Source of the DNA: Mastigamoeba balamuthi
Taxonomy: Eukaryota > Evosea > Mastigamoebida > Mastigamoebidae
Direction: 5' to 3'
Length of the DNA stretch: 64,000 nucleotides
Assembly: GCA_902651635.1 (NCBI GenBank)
Contig: CACRSC010000038.1
Span: forward strand, 94,532-158,531
Within the stretch, counting starts at the first letter, position 1. Each line of letters opens with the position of its first letter. Positions 43,319 to 53,927 of this stretch are shown here, piece after piece. The position numbers were made by a program, and so were the translations under genes. A model generated the notes under the pieces. The model worked only from the letters and a program-made list of their open reading frames with translations, did no database searches and was not told the DNA's origin.

Positions 43319-45715
43319 ATGATCACGCGCGCTCTCCTCGCGGCCCTCCTCTTCGTGGCCGTCGTCTCCGGCGAAGGCAACCGCGTTCGTAACCGCTTCT
43401 CAGCGCCAGAGACCCGCCGAACCGATGACGAGAGGGGGGAGGGGGGAAAATACGAGCAATCCGCCGGTCTGAAACCCCGCACCCCCCGCGCAGTACACGC
43501 TCCAGCAGGAGACGTTCGTGTGGGTGCACAGCATCGGCCCGTTCAACAACCCCAACGAGATTTACAAGTGCGCGAGATCTTTTCGTTAGCGACACCGCCC
43601 CAGCGGAAAATATCTTGACCGGGTCACGCGTGTTTGGCCGACGCGACCCCAGCTACTTCTCGCTGCCGCTGTGCAAGCCCGATAGCAAGACCGTGCGCGC
43701 CCACGCGGGGCTCAGCGAGTCCCTGCTCGGGTACGAGCTCGTGCGCTCGCAGATCCGCATACAGTTCGGCGGTGAGTAGTTTCTTGCTTTAGCCCCGCTT
43801 TGCCTGCGTTGACGACACAAACGCCAAACCGGCGCCCCCTCCCCCTTCCCCTCCCAGTGAGCGTCGACGACCAGGAGGAGTGCCTGCAGAAGCTCGAGAT
43901 CGACGACGTCAACACGCTGCGCGAGGCCATTCGCCAGCAGTACTGGTACCAGTGGTTCTATGGTGCGCCGGCACACTTGGGGGATCTCTCCGATTTGGAT
44001 TGGGGTATATCGCGATCGCGATCGCAATTCCAAGTCCACAATATCTCACAAAGATATCTCGGATGAAACAGACGACCTGCCCGTGTGGGGCACGCTGGGT
44101 GTGACGCTGCGCGACCCGACGACCGACGTGGAGTCGCCGTTCATCTACACGCACCGCGACTTCGTCATCGCGTACAACAACGACCGCGTCGTCGAGGTCA
44201 CGCTCAACAGCTCGTCCCTGCGCCCGCTGGACCCCAGCCAAAAGCTGCAGTTCACCTACAGCGTCCGCTGGGTCAAGTCCACGCTCCCCTGGTCCCACCG
44301 CTGGGACCGCTACCTCGACAAGGCTTTCTTCGAGCACCAGGTTTGTTTTTCCTGCCCTCTCCCAGAGATTTGTGCCGGGAGGATTTATCTGACATCACAG
44401 ATGTCTGACGTCACAGACCAGAATTCCATCATTTGAAATTACTCCTTTTCGGGGATTGTATCGTGTGTGGCCGCAACTTAAACTGAAACGAACGTAACGC
44501 CCGCGTGCACGTGCAGATCCACTGGTTCTCGCTGTTCAATGCGCTGATGCTGATGGTGTTCCTGCTGGGCGTCGTCGTCATGATCCTGCTGCGCACCGTC
44601 CACCGCGACATCTCCAAGGCCGAGGACATTGAAGACGTACGCGAACCGCACTCCCCCTCTCCCTGAGCGTCTCTGCGCCGCATTCCCAACGCTTCCGTCC
44701 GTCTCTCTTCGCGGGCGCCATGCCACGCCAGGCCAAGGACGACATGAGCGACGAGAGCGGGTGGAAGCAGGTGGCGGGCGACGTGTTCCGACAGCCCGAG
44801 CACCCGACGATGTTTGCGGCGCTGGTGGGCAGCGGGTACCAGCTGGCGTCGCTGCTGCTGTTCCTGTTCTTCGTCGCGTCGTTTGGCAGCGCCTACGTGG
44901 GCCGCGGACGCATCCTGAGCTGGTTCCTGGCGCTCTACTCGCTGGCCAGCGTCATCGGGGGCTACAAGAGCGGCGCCGTCTACGCGCAGACCAAGGGCAG
45001 GGCGTGGATCAGGACGGCGCTGCTGACGGCGGCCGTCTTCCCCGCGCTGACGGGCTCGGCCGTCTTTGTGCTCAACAGCGTGGCCGCGGCGTTCGACTCG
45101 ATGGCGACGATCCACTTTGGCTCGCAGGTCGAGGTCGTCAGCGTCTGGGCGTTTGTCGTCGTGCCGCTGACGTTTGTCGGCACGCTGGCCGGCCGCCACT
45201 TCAGCGCGACGTCGGCGTCCAAGAGCAAGAACGTCAGCCAGTACCCGCAGCCCGTGCCCGAGCACCAGTGGTACGAGGGCCGCACGGCCTGCATCGTGCT
45301 GGGCGGGCTGCTGCCGTTTGGCGCCGTCTTTATCGAGATGTTCTTCGTCTTTGCGGGGCTGTGGCACTACAAGTACTACTACGTCTACGGCTTCCTGCTG
45401 CTCGTCTACCTCGTGCTGCTCGTCGTCACGGCCTGCGTCAACGTCATCGCCACGTACTACCTGCTCAACACCGAGGACTACCGCTGGCAGTGGACGGCGT
45501 TCTGGTCGGGCGCCTCGACGGGCGCGTACTCGATGCTCTACGCGCTGTACTACTACAACTCGCGCACGATGATGTCGGGCGCCCTGCAGTCGACGTTCTT
45601 CTTCTGCACGACGGGCCTCATGAGCCTCGTCCTCGGCCTCGTCTGCGGCGCCGTCGGCTTCGTGGGCGCCGAGTCGTTCGTGCGCCGCATCTACGACACG
45701 GGCAAGACCGAGTAG
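43319..45715 (+). CDS. transmembrane 9 superfamily protein (EMP70/TM9SF)
   Basis: TM9 proteins are nine-helix endomembrane proteins involved in Golgi sorting and phagocyte adhesion. Exon 1 (43319-43384) is a signal peptide, ALLAALLFVAVVSG. Short exons carry the luminal domain: FVWVHSIGPFNNPNEIY, YFSLPLCKPD, WYQWFYDDLPVWGTLG, THRDFVIAYNNDRVVEV and TYSVRWV. The helices begin at IHWFSLFNALMLMVFLLGVVVMI; the last exon carries the other eight, including the conserved YEGRTACIVLGGLLPFGAVFIEMFF region. The protein ends in KTE, which fits the KxD/E COPI-retrieval signal of the family. Introns are 38-160 nt; one near 44390-44515 is richer in AT. Confidence 0.95.
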
Positions 45716-46094
45716 GGGCAGCAGGTGCCCAAGACCTCCGTTCTCGTTGAGAAGCTGAAGGACCACAACACGTCTTCCACGAAAACAAACAAAATCCCAA
45801 AACAAACCGAACGCACAAGTCTCGCCCCCACGCCAACCCCCCACGCTGCCCATCACGGTGCCTGCCCACCCCGCGCGAGTGTCGCCAGCACCAATAAAGA
45901 GGATTCCTTGATTTCGCTTTGCTGCCCGTTGGCCCATGAAATGGGGATCACAATCACAGTCCGCCTCACTCCCGTTGTTTCACAGACTCCCACCAGGCGC
46001 TCCTGCAAGCCGATACGGGTATATCCCGAGTCAGCCCACAGCTGCACACAGACCGCGGGGCGGAGAGACGTCAAAACCGGCCTAGCAGCTCGCG
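45716..46094. other. TM9SF 3' flank, convergent with the CZB gene
   Basis: The stretch contains AATAAA at about 45891, a plausible polyadenylation signal for TM9SF. No gene is seen. Confidence 0.35.
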
Positions 46095-46807
46095 CTAGGT
46101 GAAGGCCTTGGTGAGCTGCTTCTCGTGCATCTTGGTGAGGGTCGAGATCAGGACCCGGGAGATCACGTTGACCTGCGAGCTTTCGTCGTCGAGCTGCTTC
46201 CTGGCCTTGGCGGGGTCCTCGAGCGACAGCTCCAGCAGGCTGCTCGACGCCGCGTGGAACTCGGCGTGCTTGCTGCTCAGGAACTGGTAGATGGTCGGGT
46301 CCTTGAACGACCCGGGCGACTTGGCCACCAGCCACTTGCCGAACGTGCACCTGTGGGGATCCCGCGACGTCTCCACGAAGTCCCTGCTCCCGCCCAACGG
46401 AGTGCGGTCAAGGAGGGCGTGCGGGGGCGAGGGGAGACCGGGGCATCCATTCGGTTGGCTTACGATCCGGTCTGGGTGATGACCAGCTCCCGCAGCTTGC
46501 CCAGCCACGTCTTGTGCGCCAGGACCACCTGGTTGAGGTCCAGCTCCTCGAGGCTCACGGCTTCGATGGACATGACGAGCCCGGGCATGACTGCGTGCCC
46601 GGTGGTGCCCTCGGTCTTCTCGTCTTCCTCGTCTTTGCAGTTACACTTCTGCGGCTCCGAGGGCGTGGTCTCGCGGTGCGACACCGGGGCCACCGCCTGG
46701 TTGCTCGCCCACGCCTCGACCTTGTCCTGCTTGTGCGGGCTGCGCTGGCGGGGCGGAAAGGCGGCAGGCGGCGCCAAGGGGTTCACGCGGCTCTGAGAGC
46801 CTCCCAT
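46095..46807 (-). CDS. CZB (chemoreceptor zinc-binding) domain protein, copy 1
   Basis: Exons 46807-46464 and 46383-46095 give 210 residues. The C-terminal 130 residues form a four-helix CZB-like module: VVLAHKTWLGKLRELV (first His), HRCTFGKWLVAK (the diagnostic C-x-F-G-K-W), then FLSSKHAEFHAAS with two further histidines. In bacteria CZB domains bind zinc through three His and one Cys, and sense zinc or hypochlorous acid in chemoreceptors and diguanylate cyclases. Here the domain stands alone behind a disordered N-terminus. It begins MGGSQSR, a plausible N-myristoylation signal (Gly2, Ser6). A CNCKDEEDE patch lies in the linker. An 80-nt intron splits the domain between the first ligand and the Cys motif. 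The function in eukaryotes is unknown to me. Confidence 0.8.
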
Positions 46808-46998
46808 TTCCGACGGTTATTTGAGTACAATTTTAGAAGCCTGCAGAACGCGGATACAGCGAGTCATAATCTCCTCTAGTCGTCGAGTTCACCAGATCGC
46901 ACAGGCATTCAGGTGCTTCCACAGGCTTGGCAGACCATTATGCTGCAGCTCCCGATCTCCATTACATATTCTATTCGAGTTTCGACCCCTGTGTGCGT

Positions 46999-47740
46999 TC
47001 ATGTGAATGCCGCCGCGACCTGCTTCTCGTGCATCTTGCTCAGCGTGCGTATGAGCACCCGCGAGACGTTGTTGATCGGCGAGTCGCTGTTGTCGAAGTG
47101 CTTGATGGCCTGCGCGGGGTCCGTGAGCGACAGCTCGAGCAGCGGTCCCGACTCGGCGTGGAACCGCTCGTGCTGCCGCGTCAGGTACTCGTACATCGTC
47201 GGGTCTTTGAACGAGCTCGGCTTCTTCGTCGCCAGCCACTGCCCCAGCATGCACTTGTGTGCGTCTTTGCACGTGTCCACGAACTCCCTGCCCCGTTTCA
47301 ATTGTGTGTCAGTTGCGCTCGCCCCTCGGGCGTTCGACTGTTGCGCACGCTCCGCTCTGTGTCGTGACGAGCTGCCGGAGCCTCGAGAGCCACTTCCTGT
47401 GCTCCTGGATGACCTGGTCGACGTCGAGCTCCTCCAGGCTCACCACGTCGAGCGACACAACGAGCCCCGGCATGTCGACGATCGCCACGTTGGTCTTCAC
47501 CGCGGCCGCCGGCTGCTCCGCCTCCCCGGGGTCCGTCTCGGTGGTCCTCCCCGGGTTGTCGACGGCGACAGCGACGGGGGCTGGGGGCTGAGGCGGAGGC
47601 GGGGCAACAGCCGGCTGGCGAGCGGTCCACGCCTCCGAGGGGCTTCTCTTCTGCAAGCCGCCCGGGTCCTGCAAGGCAGCGCTGCGGGCCCTGGCCGAAC
47701 GGGCGCTCTGCCCGATGACTCTGCCCTGCACTATACCCAT
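46999..47740 (-). CDS. CZB domain protein, copy 2
   Basis: Exons 47740-47349 and 47287-46999 give 226 residues. Exon 2 is exactly 289 nt, as in copy 1, and the intron is at the homologous site, so the two are tandem duplicates. Ligand positions are kept: VIQEHRKWLSRLRQLV, AHKCMLGQWLATKK and YLTRQHERFHAES. However, the usual F-G-K-W reads L-G-Q-W. The preceding block (MPGLVVSLDVVSLEELDVDQ) is also shared with copy 1 and may be part of the fold. The N-terminus is Pro/Ala-rich. It starts MGIVQGR, whose Gly2 could be myristoylated but lacks the Ser6 that favours it. The frame continues a few codons above the ATG without an earlier ATG. Confidence 0.8.
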
Positions 47741-49096
47741 TCTCTTCCGGCGCAATGGGGGTGTATCTGAGGCGTGCTCTTTTTAGAACATTTCTCCGAC
47801 AACAATGGTGTTTATCTCCTGGGCTATTTATAGCCTGTGCACCTGCGGTGACCCTGCTGGACACGGTGCCAGTACAGCAGAAAAGAAGAAGGAATTGTGG
47901 CGCTGCCGCACTTTCCGACAAGATTGTGCCTGGTATCTGTTCGGATTGTTGAGCCTCTCCCGGGAGTACCAAAGACCGAAAAACTGTGGGGTGCAGTTGG
48001 TGAAGAAGAGCAGTGCTATACAGTGTCGGAACCAATCAACTCCCGGGCGAGACCCGGATTCGTTTTTTTTTGTAACAGCCCGCACAACAGCTGACACCAG
48101 TACAATGTGAACCCCCTCAAAGAACGGATATCCACCAGTGGGTTCGACTCAGAGCAGTAAAGGGCATGCTCAGCACTCGGACCCGACCCGGACTGGCAGG
48201 CTGGTGGACGGCGACACCGCCACTGACATACTAGTTTCTTTTCTTACACAACTGACATTATTAGTTCCTCGTTTCTTTTTTTTTTTCTACTACCACACCC
48301 ACGAGACACGCCACACACAAGAAACGACACCACCATCGCACACGCACCCACACACCCGCCTCGACGACGCCCCACCCAGACACGCCACACACAGCCCACG
48401 CCCACCCAGGCCACCTCTCCCGCTCGCCTTGGCGTGACTGACACTCCGGCCCCCAGGGTACCGACGGGGGGAGGCGGCTGGCGCAGTCAGCTCTCGGGAG
48501 GACAGGAGCAGAGAGAGGTCACCACCGCCAAGAAGGGCCGTGTGTGTGCCCCGGCCCTCCCTCACCTGCGACCACTCCCGCCTGAGCTCTCTTCAGTGTC
48601 GCTGCCCACCCCCCGCGGGAGCGAGGGAGGCACCGGAGCGCCAAACACAACAACGCAAGTGTGAGAGTTGTCTTGCTACATGTTTGTCCCCTCGCTCGCT
48701 TTACCTGCAGGTAATTGAATCTGAGAACGGAGTCTCGGGTCTCTGCTTGAAAATAGGATTCAAGTAGTCGAAACGTCACTCCATTTGTTTATATTTTCCA
48801 CGAGCAAATTTGCCAGGTTTCAGACCGTCAACCTCCGAAAGGTCGAGAGACAAGTGAACACTCCTACAGAATGGGCAGGAGCAGCAAAGACGGGTCCAGT
48901 CGTAGGCGGGAGAAGAATTGGTCAGAAATCGGGATCTGAGGTGAACAATTGTTCGAATTATCTGGAATGAAAGACACCGGCTTTCTGTGAGCGAAAAACG
49001 CGGATTTTTCCAGTCCGATTGCGTCACAAAGCGGTCCAAAAAAGCGGGGGGAATCCACAATCACAAATACCCACAACATTCGAGCACTGAGAGAGC
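47741..49096. other. 1.36-kb intergenic region with A/C-rich low-complexity tract
   Basis: No gene is recognised. At 48270-48420 a T run is followed by a strand-asymmetric A/C-rich tract (repeated CACAC/CCACCC). CAATTG occurs near 48947. The tract creates long spurious open frames. A promoter for the CZB genes near 47741 and for the four-helix gene near 49090 is expected. Confidence 0.45.
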
Positions 49097-50127
49097 ATGG
49101 ACTGCTTCGTCCCTCAGATCGACGACGCCGCCGGGCGCACCGCAAAGACCCTTCTGCGCTACCTGATCGCTGTACTGGTTGGAGCGCCTTCCCCCAGTCT
49201 TTGCCCGGTCTCTCGGCTCTCCTGACCCAAAAAAAACACCGCATTCCACGTTTCTCGACGGCAGGCCCTGGTGATCATCTTCACCGGAATCGATGGGTGG
49301 GGCGGCTTCGTCGCTGGCGGGGTGCTCGACGGCATCGCCTACGTCGTCGTCGGGGTGGGGTTCTACGGGGTGCTCATGAGGCACCGCGTCGCGCTCCTCG
49401 TTGTGCGCAATTCCCAATAACCCCATCGAATCTGCCCCCCTAAAAACCGAACTCCACCACAGTACGCGGTCGGCGAGTCGCTGCTTATCGCGTCGTGCGC
49501 TATCGTACCCATCGTCTATTGCTCCATCTCAGCAGCGTACGTTCTGCACTGTTTCTCTCCCCCCCAACTGCCCTTTGGATACCGTTTGTGCTCAGCTGCT
49601 CCCTGCCGAACTCCAGAACCGTTCAGGGGTCGACGACTGACCGCGAGGGACACAAGAGGGTGGCTCTGGCCGAGCCGTCCTCTTCCAGCCACGAGGGCAG
49701 CGACCCCGAGGCTGCGAACGCGCTGCTGCGGCTGTTCCTGGCGATGCTGGGCCTGGCGGTCGTGCTGCTCGTCGTCATCCTGCTTGTCGTTCTGGCCGTG
49801 TGGATCTACGTCCTCTCTGTCAGGATTCGCTCCATCCTGCTGGCCGTGCGCATGGCGAGGGAGCTCGCCGAGTCCCCGAGGCCCGACGGTGCGCGTGCCG
49901 AGGCTGGCCGCCCGCCCGTTGCGGTGGTGCCTCTGGTGCCCGTGCCGCCAGCCCCGATCACAAGGGGACCAGCGACCACCCCGCAGGCTCCTCCGGCGTA
50001 CTATGTTCAAGTTCCCCCTGGCGCGGCAATACTCCAGGGTGGGCAGTACGACCAGCAGTGGAGCTACATACCGCCGTACATGCAGCACCAGCAGCAGAAT
50101 ACAGGACTGCTCTCCCAACCCCGTTGA
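49097..50127 (+). CDS. four-helix membrane protein with PPxY motif
   Basis: Exons 49097-49171, 49265-49402, 49463-49536 and 49617-50127 give 265 residues with a consistent frame. Hydrophobic helices lie at about 18-35 (LLRYLIAVLALVIIFTG), 40-65 (GVLDGIAYVVVGVGFYGVL), 70-95 (LLIASCAIVPIVYCSI) and 125-160 (LFLAMLGLAVVLLVVILLVVLAV). A charged loop precedes the last helix. The cytosolic-type tail is Pro/Gln-rich and contains APPAYYVQVPP with a PPAY sequence, the kind bound by WW domains of Nedd4-type ubiquitin ligases. No family is recognised. AATAAA at about 50141 is a likely polyadenylation signal. Confidence 0.7.
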
Positions 50128-50440
50128 CCAATTTCCGAGTAATAAAGGACAAATCCTGAAAATCTTTCTGCCTCTGGAGCTCCGAGTGTACAAAACAATG
50201 CAGCCCCCTCAATCCCTTCTCGCCAGGATTTATCAGAATGCCTTGGAGCTGCAGACACCCGCCCGAGGCCGGTAAGGATGTGCTCTATCGAACAAGGAAC
50301 CCAGAAACCCAGAGGACAGATCTTTGGCGCACATTGTCTTCCTTCTGGGGGGTGAGTCTGAGCAAGCCTTTCCTCAAGGAGTGCGCGGACCGCAGGCCTT
50401 TGCCGGCCGAGCAGAGGAGGTGCGGGTGGGGCGAGGCCCC
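50128..50440. other. convergent intergenic spacer
   Basis: These are the 3' flanks of the four-helix gene and of the exchanger gene. No feature beyond the AATAAA near its left end. Confidence 0.3.
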
Positions 50441-52591
50441 TCAGTTGTAGCCACACTTCTCGAGAACCCAGACGAGGACGAGGGCCAGCGGGTAGAGCGA
50501 CGCCACGACGATGCCGTAGCCCAGGCGCTGCACCCTGCGCGTGGCGATGACGACCATGCAGAGCTCGACGAACAGGATGGCCGCCGTCTCGGCGCTGAAC
50601 TCCCACGCGAGGTCGCGGGCGAACACGATGACCAGGAAGATGCCCAAGCTGAACGTGTTGTTCATCACGGCGGCGCCGACCAGCGACTCGAACGAGATCG
50701 TGATGGTCTTGACCGTCTTCTTCTTGGCGTAGTTGACCGCCGCGATGAGCTCGGACGCGTTGGACGCGATCGGGGCGAGCACGAACGCGACGTAGAACGG
50801 AGGGATCCTCAGGCGGTCGCCGAGGTTGCTCATGACGTCGACCATGGGGTCCGAGAAGACGAGCACGAGCCCGACGCCAAGAGCCATCATCCACGTGGCC
50901 CTCCAGATGATCCTCATCTGCTGCTGGGCCGGGGTGAGGTGCTTCAGGTCTTCGGGCACCTCCTCCTCTTCTTCCTCCCCCTCCTCGTCGCCCTCCTCCT
51001 TCCCCTGTGCCGCTTCCACCTTGTCGCTCCTCTGTACGCTCACTCCTGCGAGTAGGTCTAGTCAGTCTGGCGAGGCAGAACTGCGTAACCAAGGCAGAGG
51101 CAGAGACAGAGACTGGGACTGAGACTGGGTGGTGGTACAGATGAGATGGCAGAAAGACATACACAGAGACACCCGTCACTGTGTGAAAGAAAGCAGGAGA
51201 CACAGTCCGACAGAGCCAAGAGCAAGACAAGGGACTCACCGACAGACTCGTTGGAGTTGGTGTCCGAGAGGTACTCCCTGTGGACGTACTCGAGCATCGT
51301 GACGCGGAACTCGTCGAAGCTGATGACGCCGTCGTGGTTCGCGTCCATGCTCTGCACGAGCCTCTCGAACTCGTCCTTGGCGGGCCGCTCGTTGAGCTCG
51401 GCCAGCAGCGTCCAGAGCTCGTCCCTGTCGATGACGCCGTTGCCGTCCCTGTCGTGCCTGTGGAAGAACGCCCGCAGCGTGTCCTCGAAGCGCTTGTTGT
51501 GCTTGGCGTCGTGTATCAGCGCCGTGGTCTCGTCCCTGTTGCCGTAGGCGCCCCCGAAGAGCTCCTGGGCAAAGGCCGCGCTGAGGCTGATGAGCGACCT
51601 GTCGATGGCCCTGCGCTTGGCCTCCTCGATGAGGTCCAGCGTGCTCTCGCGGTTGGCCGTCACGAACTGGTACGCGAGGTTCCCCGCGAAGCACAGCAGG
51701 CACACGACCATGCCGGCCATCGCCCACCAGTGCTCGCCCTCGGCGCTGCAGCTCTCGTCGGCCCGCGAGCACCCCACGAAGAACGCTGGGCCCTGGATGA
51801 TGAGGTACGACACGGCCGTGCCCACCATGATCAGCGCCGTCACCCTGACCGACGGCTTGGGCGTCACGCCCGTGTCCCACAGGTGCCAGCTGTTGGGCGG
51901 CGCCAGCTTGGGCCGCGCGTGGTACTGCCCGACCCCGTCCACGATGCTGACCCTCCCTGGGACAGGCCGTCATCGATTTTTTGAACCACAGAAGAGACGC
52001 CAACGTCAGCGTTTTGGGGGCGACGCGATTCCAGGGAGCGAAGTTGCCAGAGGATGGTGTCACCTGCGATCAGGGTCAGGATCCAGGGGACGGTAAGGAG
52101 CATGACGGTGCTGCCCGCCAGCGCTCCGACGCCGACACCGAGCTGCTGCTGGGCGTCCGGGCCCTTGGAAGCCAAATGAACAGATTTGCGTGAGAATAAG
52201 TCAAGAACGCAACCGACACCCCCAGAGGAACCGGCGCACCAGCCCGGAGAACAGCACGATGGCGCCGTCAGGGACCGCCCCTAGCACGGGCAGCACGACA
52301 GAACCGACAATACCCGACACCGCTGGCACCTTTGTGTTTTTGGCGCGGTCAAGGGACGAACAAACGAGTCAGATGCGGGGTTGTTGTAGGAAAAAAGCGG
52401 AGACGCCTGCGGGTTTTATACGGTGTTATTACCAGGAGCAGGAGCTCAGAGCCGTCGGAGATGAGGGCGCTGGCTTTGCAGAGCACAAAGCCGTAGCAGA
52501 GCATGAGGAAGAGGATCTGGACGACGGCATAGAAGGTGGGCTGCTCGATCGTGGTGGGGTCCACGAAGAACTTGGCCAGGAAGCTGCCCAT
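50441..52591 (-). CDS. EF-hand sodium/calcium exchanger-like protein (NCX/NCL family)
   Basis: This is a cation/Ca2+ exchanger with a central calcium-sensing loop. From the ATG at 52591, the first helices (FYAVVQILFLMLCYGFVL) lead into SDGSELLLLV. After an intron comes alpha-repeat 1, VSGIVGSVVLPVLGAVPDGAIVLFSGL. Further helices and a long cytosolic stretch follow, holding two EF-hands, DRDGNGVIDRDELW and DANHDGVISFDEF, with complete loop ligands. After a 170-nt intron and an acidic linker, alpha-repeat 2 reads FVLAPIASNASELIAAVNYA...SLVGAAVMNNTFSLGIFL. The arrangement of two exchanger halves around EF-hands matches plant NCL-type proteins more than animal NCX, which use CBD domains. The transport direction and the membrane are not shown by the sequence. 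Confidence 0.88.
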
Positions 52592-52854
52592 CGATGTGGG
52601 GTGTGGCTCACTGATAGAAGCCAATGACGATATCTTAACACCCCAAAATATCGGGTCGTATGAGAAGAACTTCACTGTTTTTGTAATGACAGCACTACCA
52701 GCCTCATCGGCTCTGTCGGCAATCGATTGTATGTATGTGCAGTTGTACGTGGCGTACTGCCCGATTGGGATTTTCTCACCTGAATCTCCTGATGGACCAG
52801 ATATTTTCGCCTGGTTTCCTTTCCAGCAGCTCAGGGTGCCCGCCAGTGCCGCCT
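52592..52854. promoter_or_regulatory. divergent promoter region, exchanger / GT25
   Basis: The 263-nt head-to-head spacer contains GATATC at 52629-52634, AATATC near 52649 and GATATT at 52800-52805, the last about 50 nt before the GT25 ATG. Confidence 0.45.
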
Positions 52855-53847
52855 ATGCAGACCAGCCAGCGCGTTGTCACCGCCCTCCTCTCGTGGGCCT
52901 GCGGCGCCGCCTTCTGCGTGCTCTGCTTCGCCTTCTGGGCCCCGGGGCCCGCGCTGCCCTGCGAGCCCCCTGCGGAGCCCTACCGCCCCAACTGGACGTC
53001 TCCCGCGCCCGCGCGGCCGGGGCAGTACCCCGTCGTCGACCTGCGGCCCCTGTCCCGCGCGGACACGGGCATCCGGGGCGTCGACGCGGTGGTGGTGTTC
53101 AGCCAGCCGGGGGAGGCCAACGCGCGGCGGACGCGGATGCGCGCGGTGCTGGCGGCGCAGGGCATCCGCAACGCGCAGTGGCGCGACAGCTTCGTGGGCG
53201 TCGAGTGGCTGGCGCACTGGCGCGCGGGCAACTTCACGTGGGACGCGGCGTACAGCAGGTTCGACCCGGCCAGGCAGGCCGTCAACAACGAGAAGTGGCC
53301 GTACGGGGAGCCGGCGTGGCGGCTGTGGCGGTGCACGTCCATGTGGCAGTCGTTTGTGGTGGGCTGGCGGGCGTTCGTGGCCAGCGGCCTCGACGTGGCT
53401 CTCTTCTTCGAGGACGACGTCGACCTCTCGCGGACGTTCGTGCGCGACGTGGAGCGGGCCCTGCAGCGGGTGCCCCGCGACTGGGCGATGCTGCGCCTGG
53501 GCAACTGCGAGCCCACCAAGGGCAAGGTGCTGGCGGCGGCCCCCAACATCTACCGCTCCGTCTCGATGACCTGCCTCGACAGCTACCTGCTCAACGCCAG
53601 GAACATGCGGCAGCTGATGGACTGCTTCGACCTCACCGACGACCCCGTGGGCAACCCCGACCTCATCCTCGACAAGTGCTGGGCCGAGAAGGGCCGCCAC
53701 GGCATCAGGTCGTACACGGTCATCCCCAGAATCGCGGGGCAGATGCACCTGGTCCCCAAGTCCACGGGCAACTGGACGCACCGCTACCTCGAGCGCCTCT
53801 TCTCCGTCATCCCCAAGGAGATGGACAAGCTCCCCAACCTCCACTGA
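52855..53847 (+). CDS. type II membrane glycosyltransferase family 25-like
   Basis: The single exon encodes 330 residues. A signal-anchor helix (LLSWACGAAFCVLCFAFWA) follows a short N-terminus. The catalytic domain shows the GT25 layout: DAVVVFSQPGEANARRTRMR, WRDSFVGVEW, SMWQSFVVGWRAFVASGLDVALFFEDDVDLS (EDDVD acts as the DXD element), then WAMLRLGNCE and SVSMTCLDSYLLNARNM. GT25 includes bacterial lipo-oligosaccharide galactosyltransferases and animal collagen galactosyltransferases. The enzyme's acceptor is unknown. Two N-glycosylation sequons (NWT) and a C-terminal DKLPNLH complete it. No introns are seen. Confidence 0.85.
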   Translation: MQTSQRVVTALLSWACGAAFCVLCFAFWAPGPALPCEPPAEPYRPNWTSPAPARPGQYPVVDLRPLSRADTGIRGVDAVVVFSQPGEANARRTRMRAVLAAQGIRNAQWRDSFVGVEWLAHWRAGNFTWDAAYSRFDPARQAVNNEKWPYGEPAWRLWRCTSMWQSFVVGWRAFVASGLDVALFFEDDVDLSRTFVRDVERALQRVPRDWAMLRLGNCEPTKGKVLAAAPNIYRSVSMTCLDSYLLNARNMRQLMDCFDLTDDPVGNPDLILDKCWAEKGRHGIRSYTVIPRIAGQMHLVPKSTGNWTHRYLERLFSVIPKEMDKLPNLH

Positions 53848-53927
53848 CCAGCACGGTCCCCCCCAGCAATCGAAGACAGCTCCTCTCACGCAAGCGAGTC
53901 GACGAGGGAGTGCGGAACCCCCGCAGC

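Noticed and set aside
48138-48437. Open frames around the A/C-rich tract
   Set aside because: The encoded Thr/His/Pro repeats follow directly from the low-complexity DNA and show no start context or splice logic.
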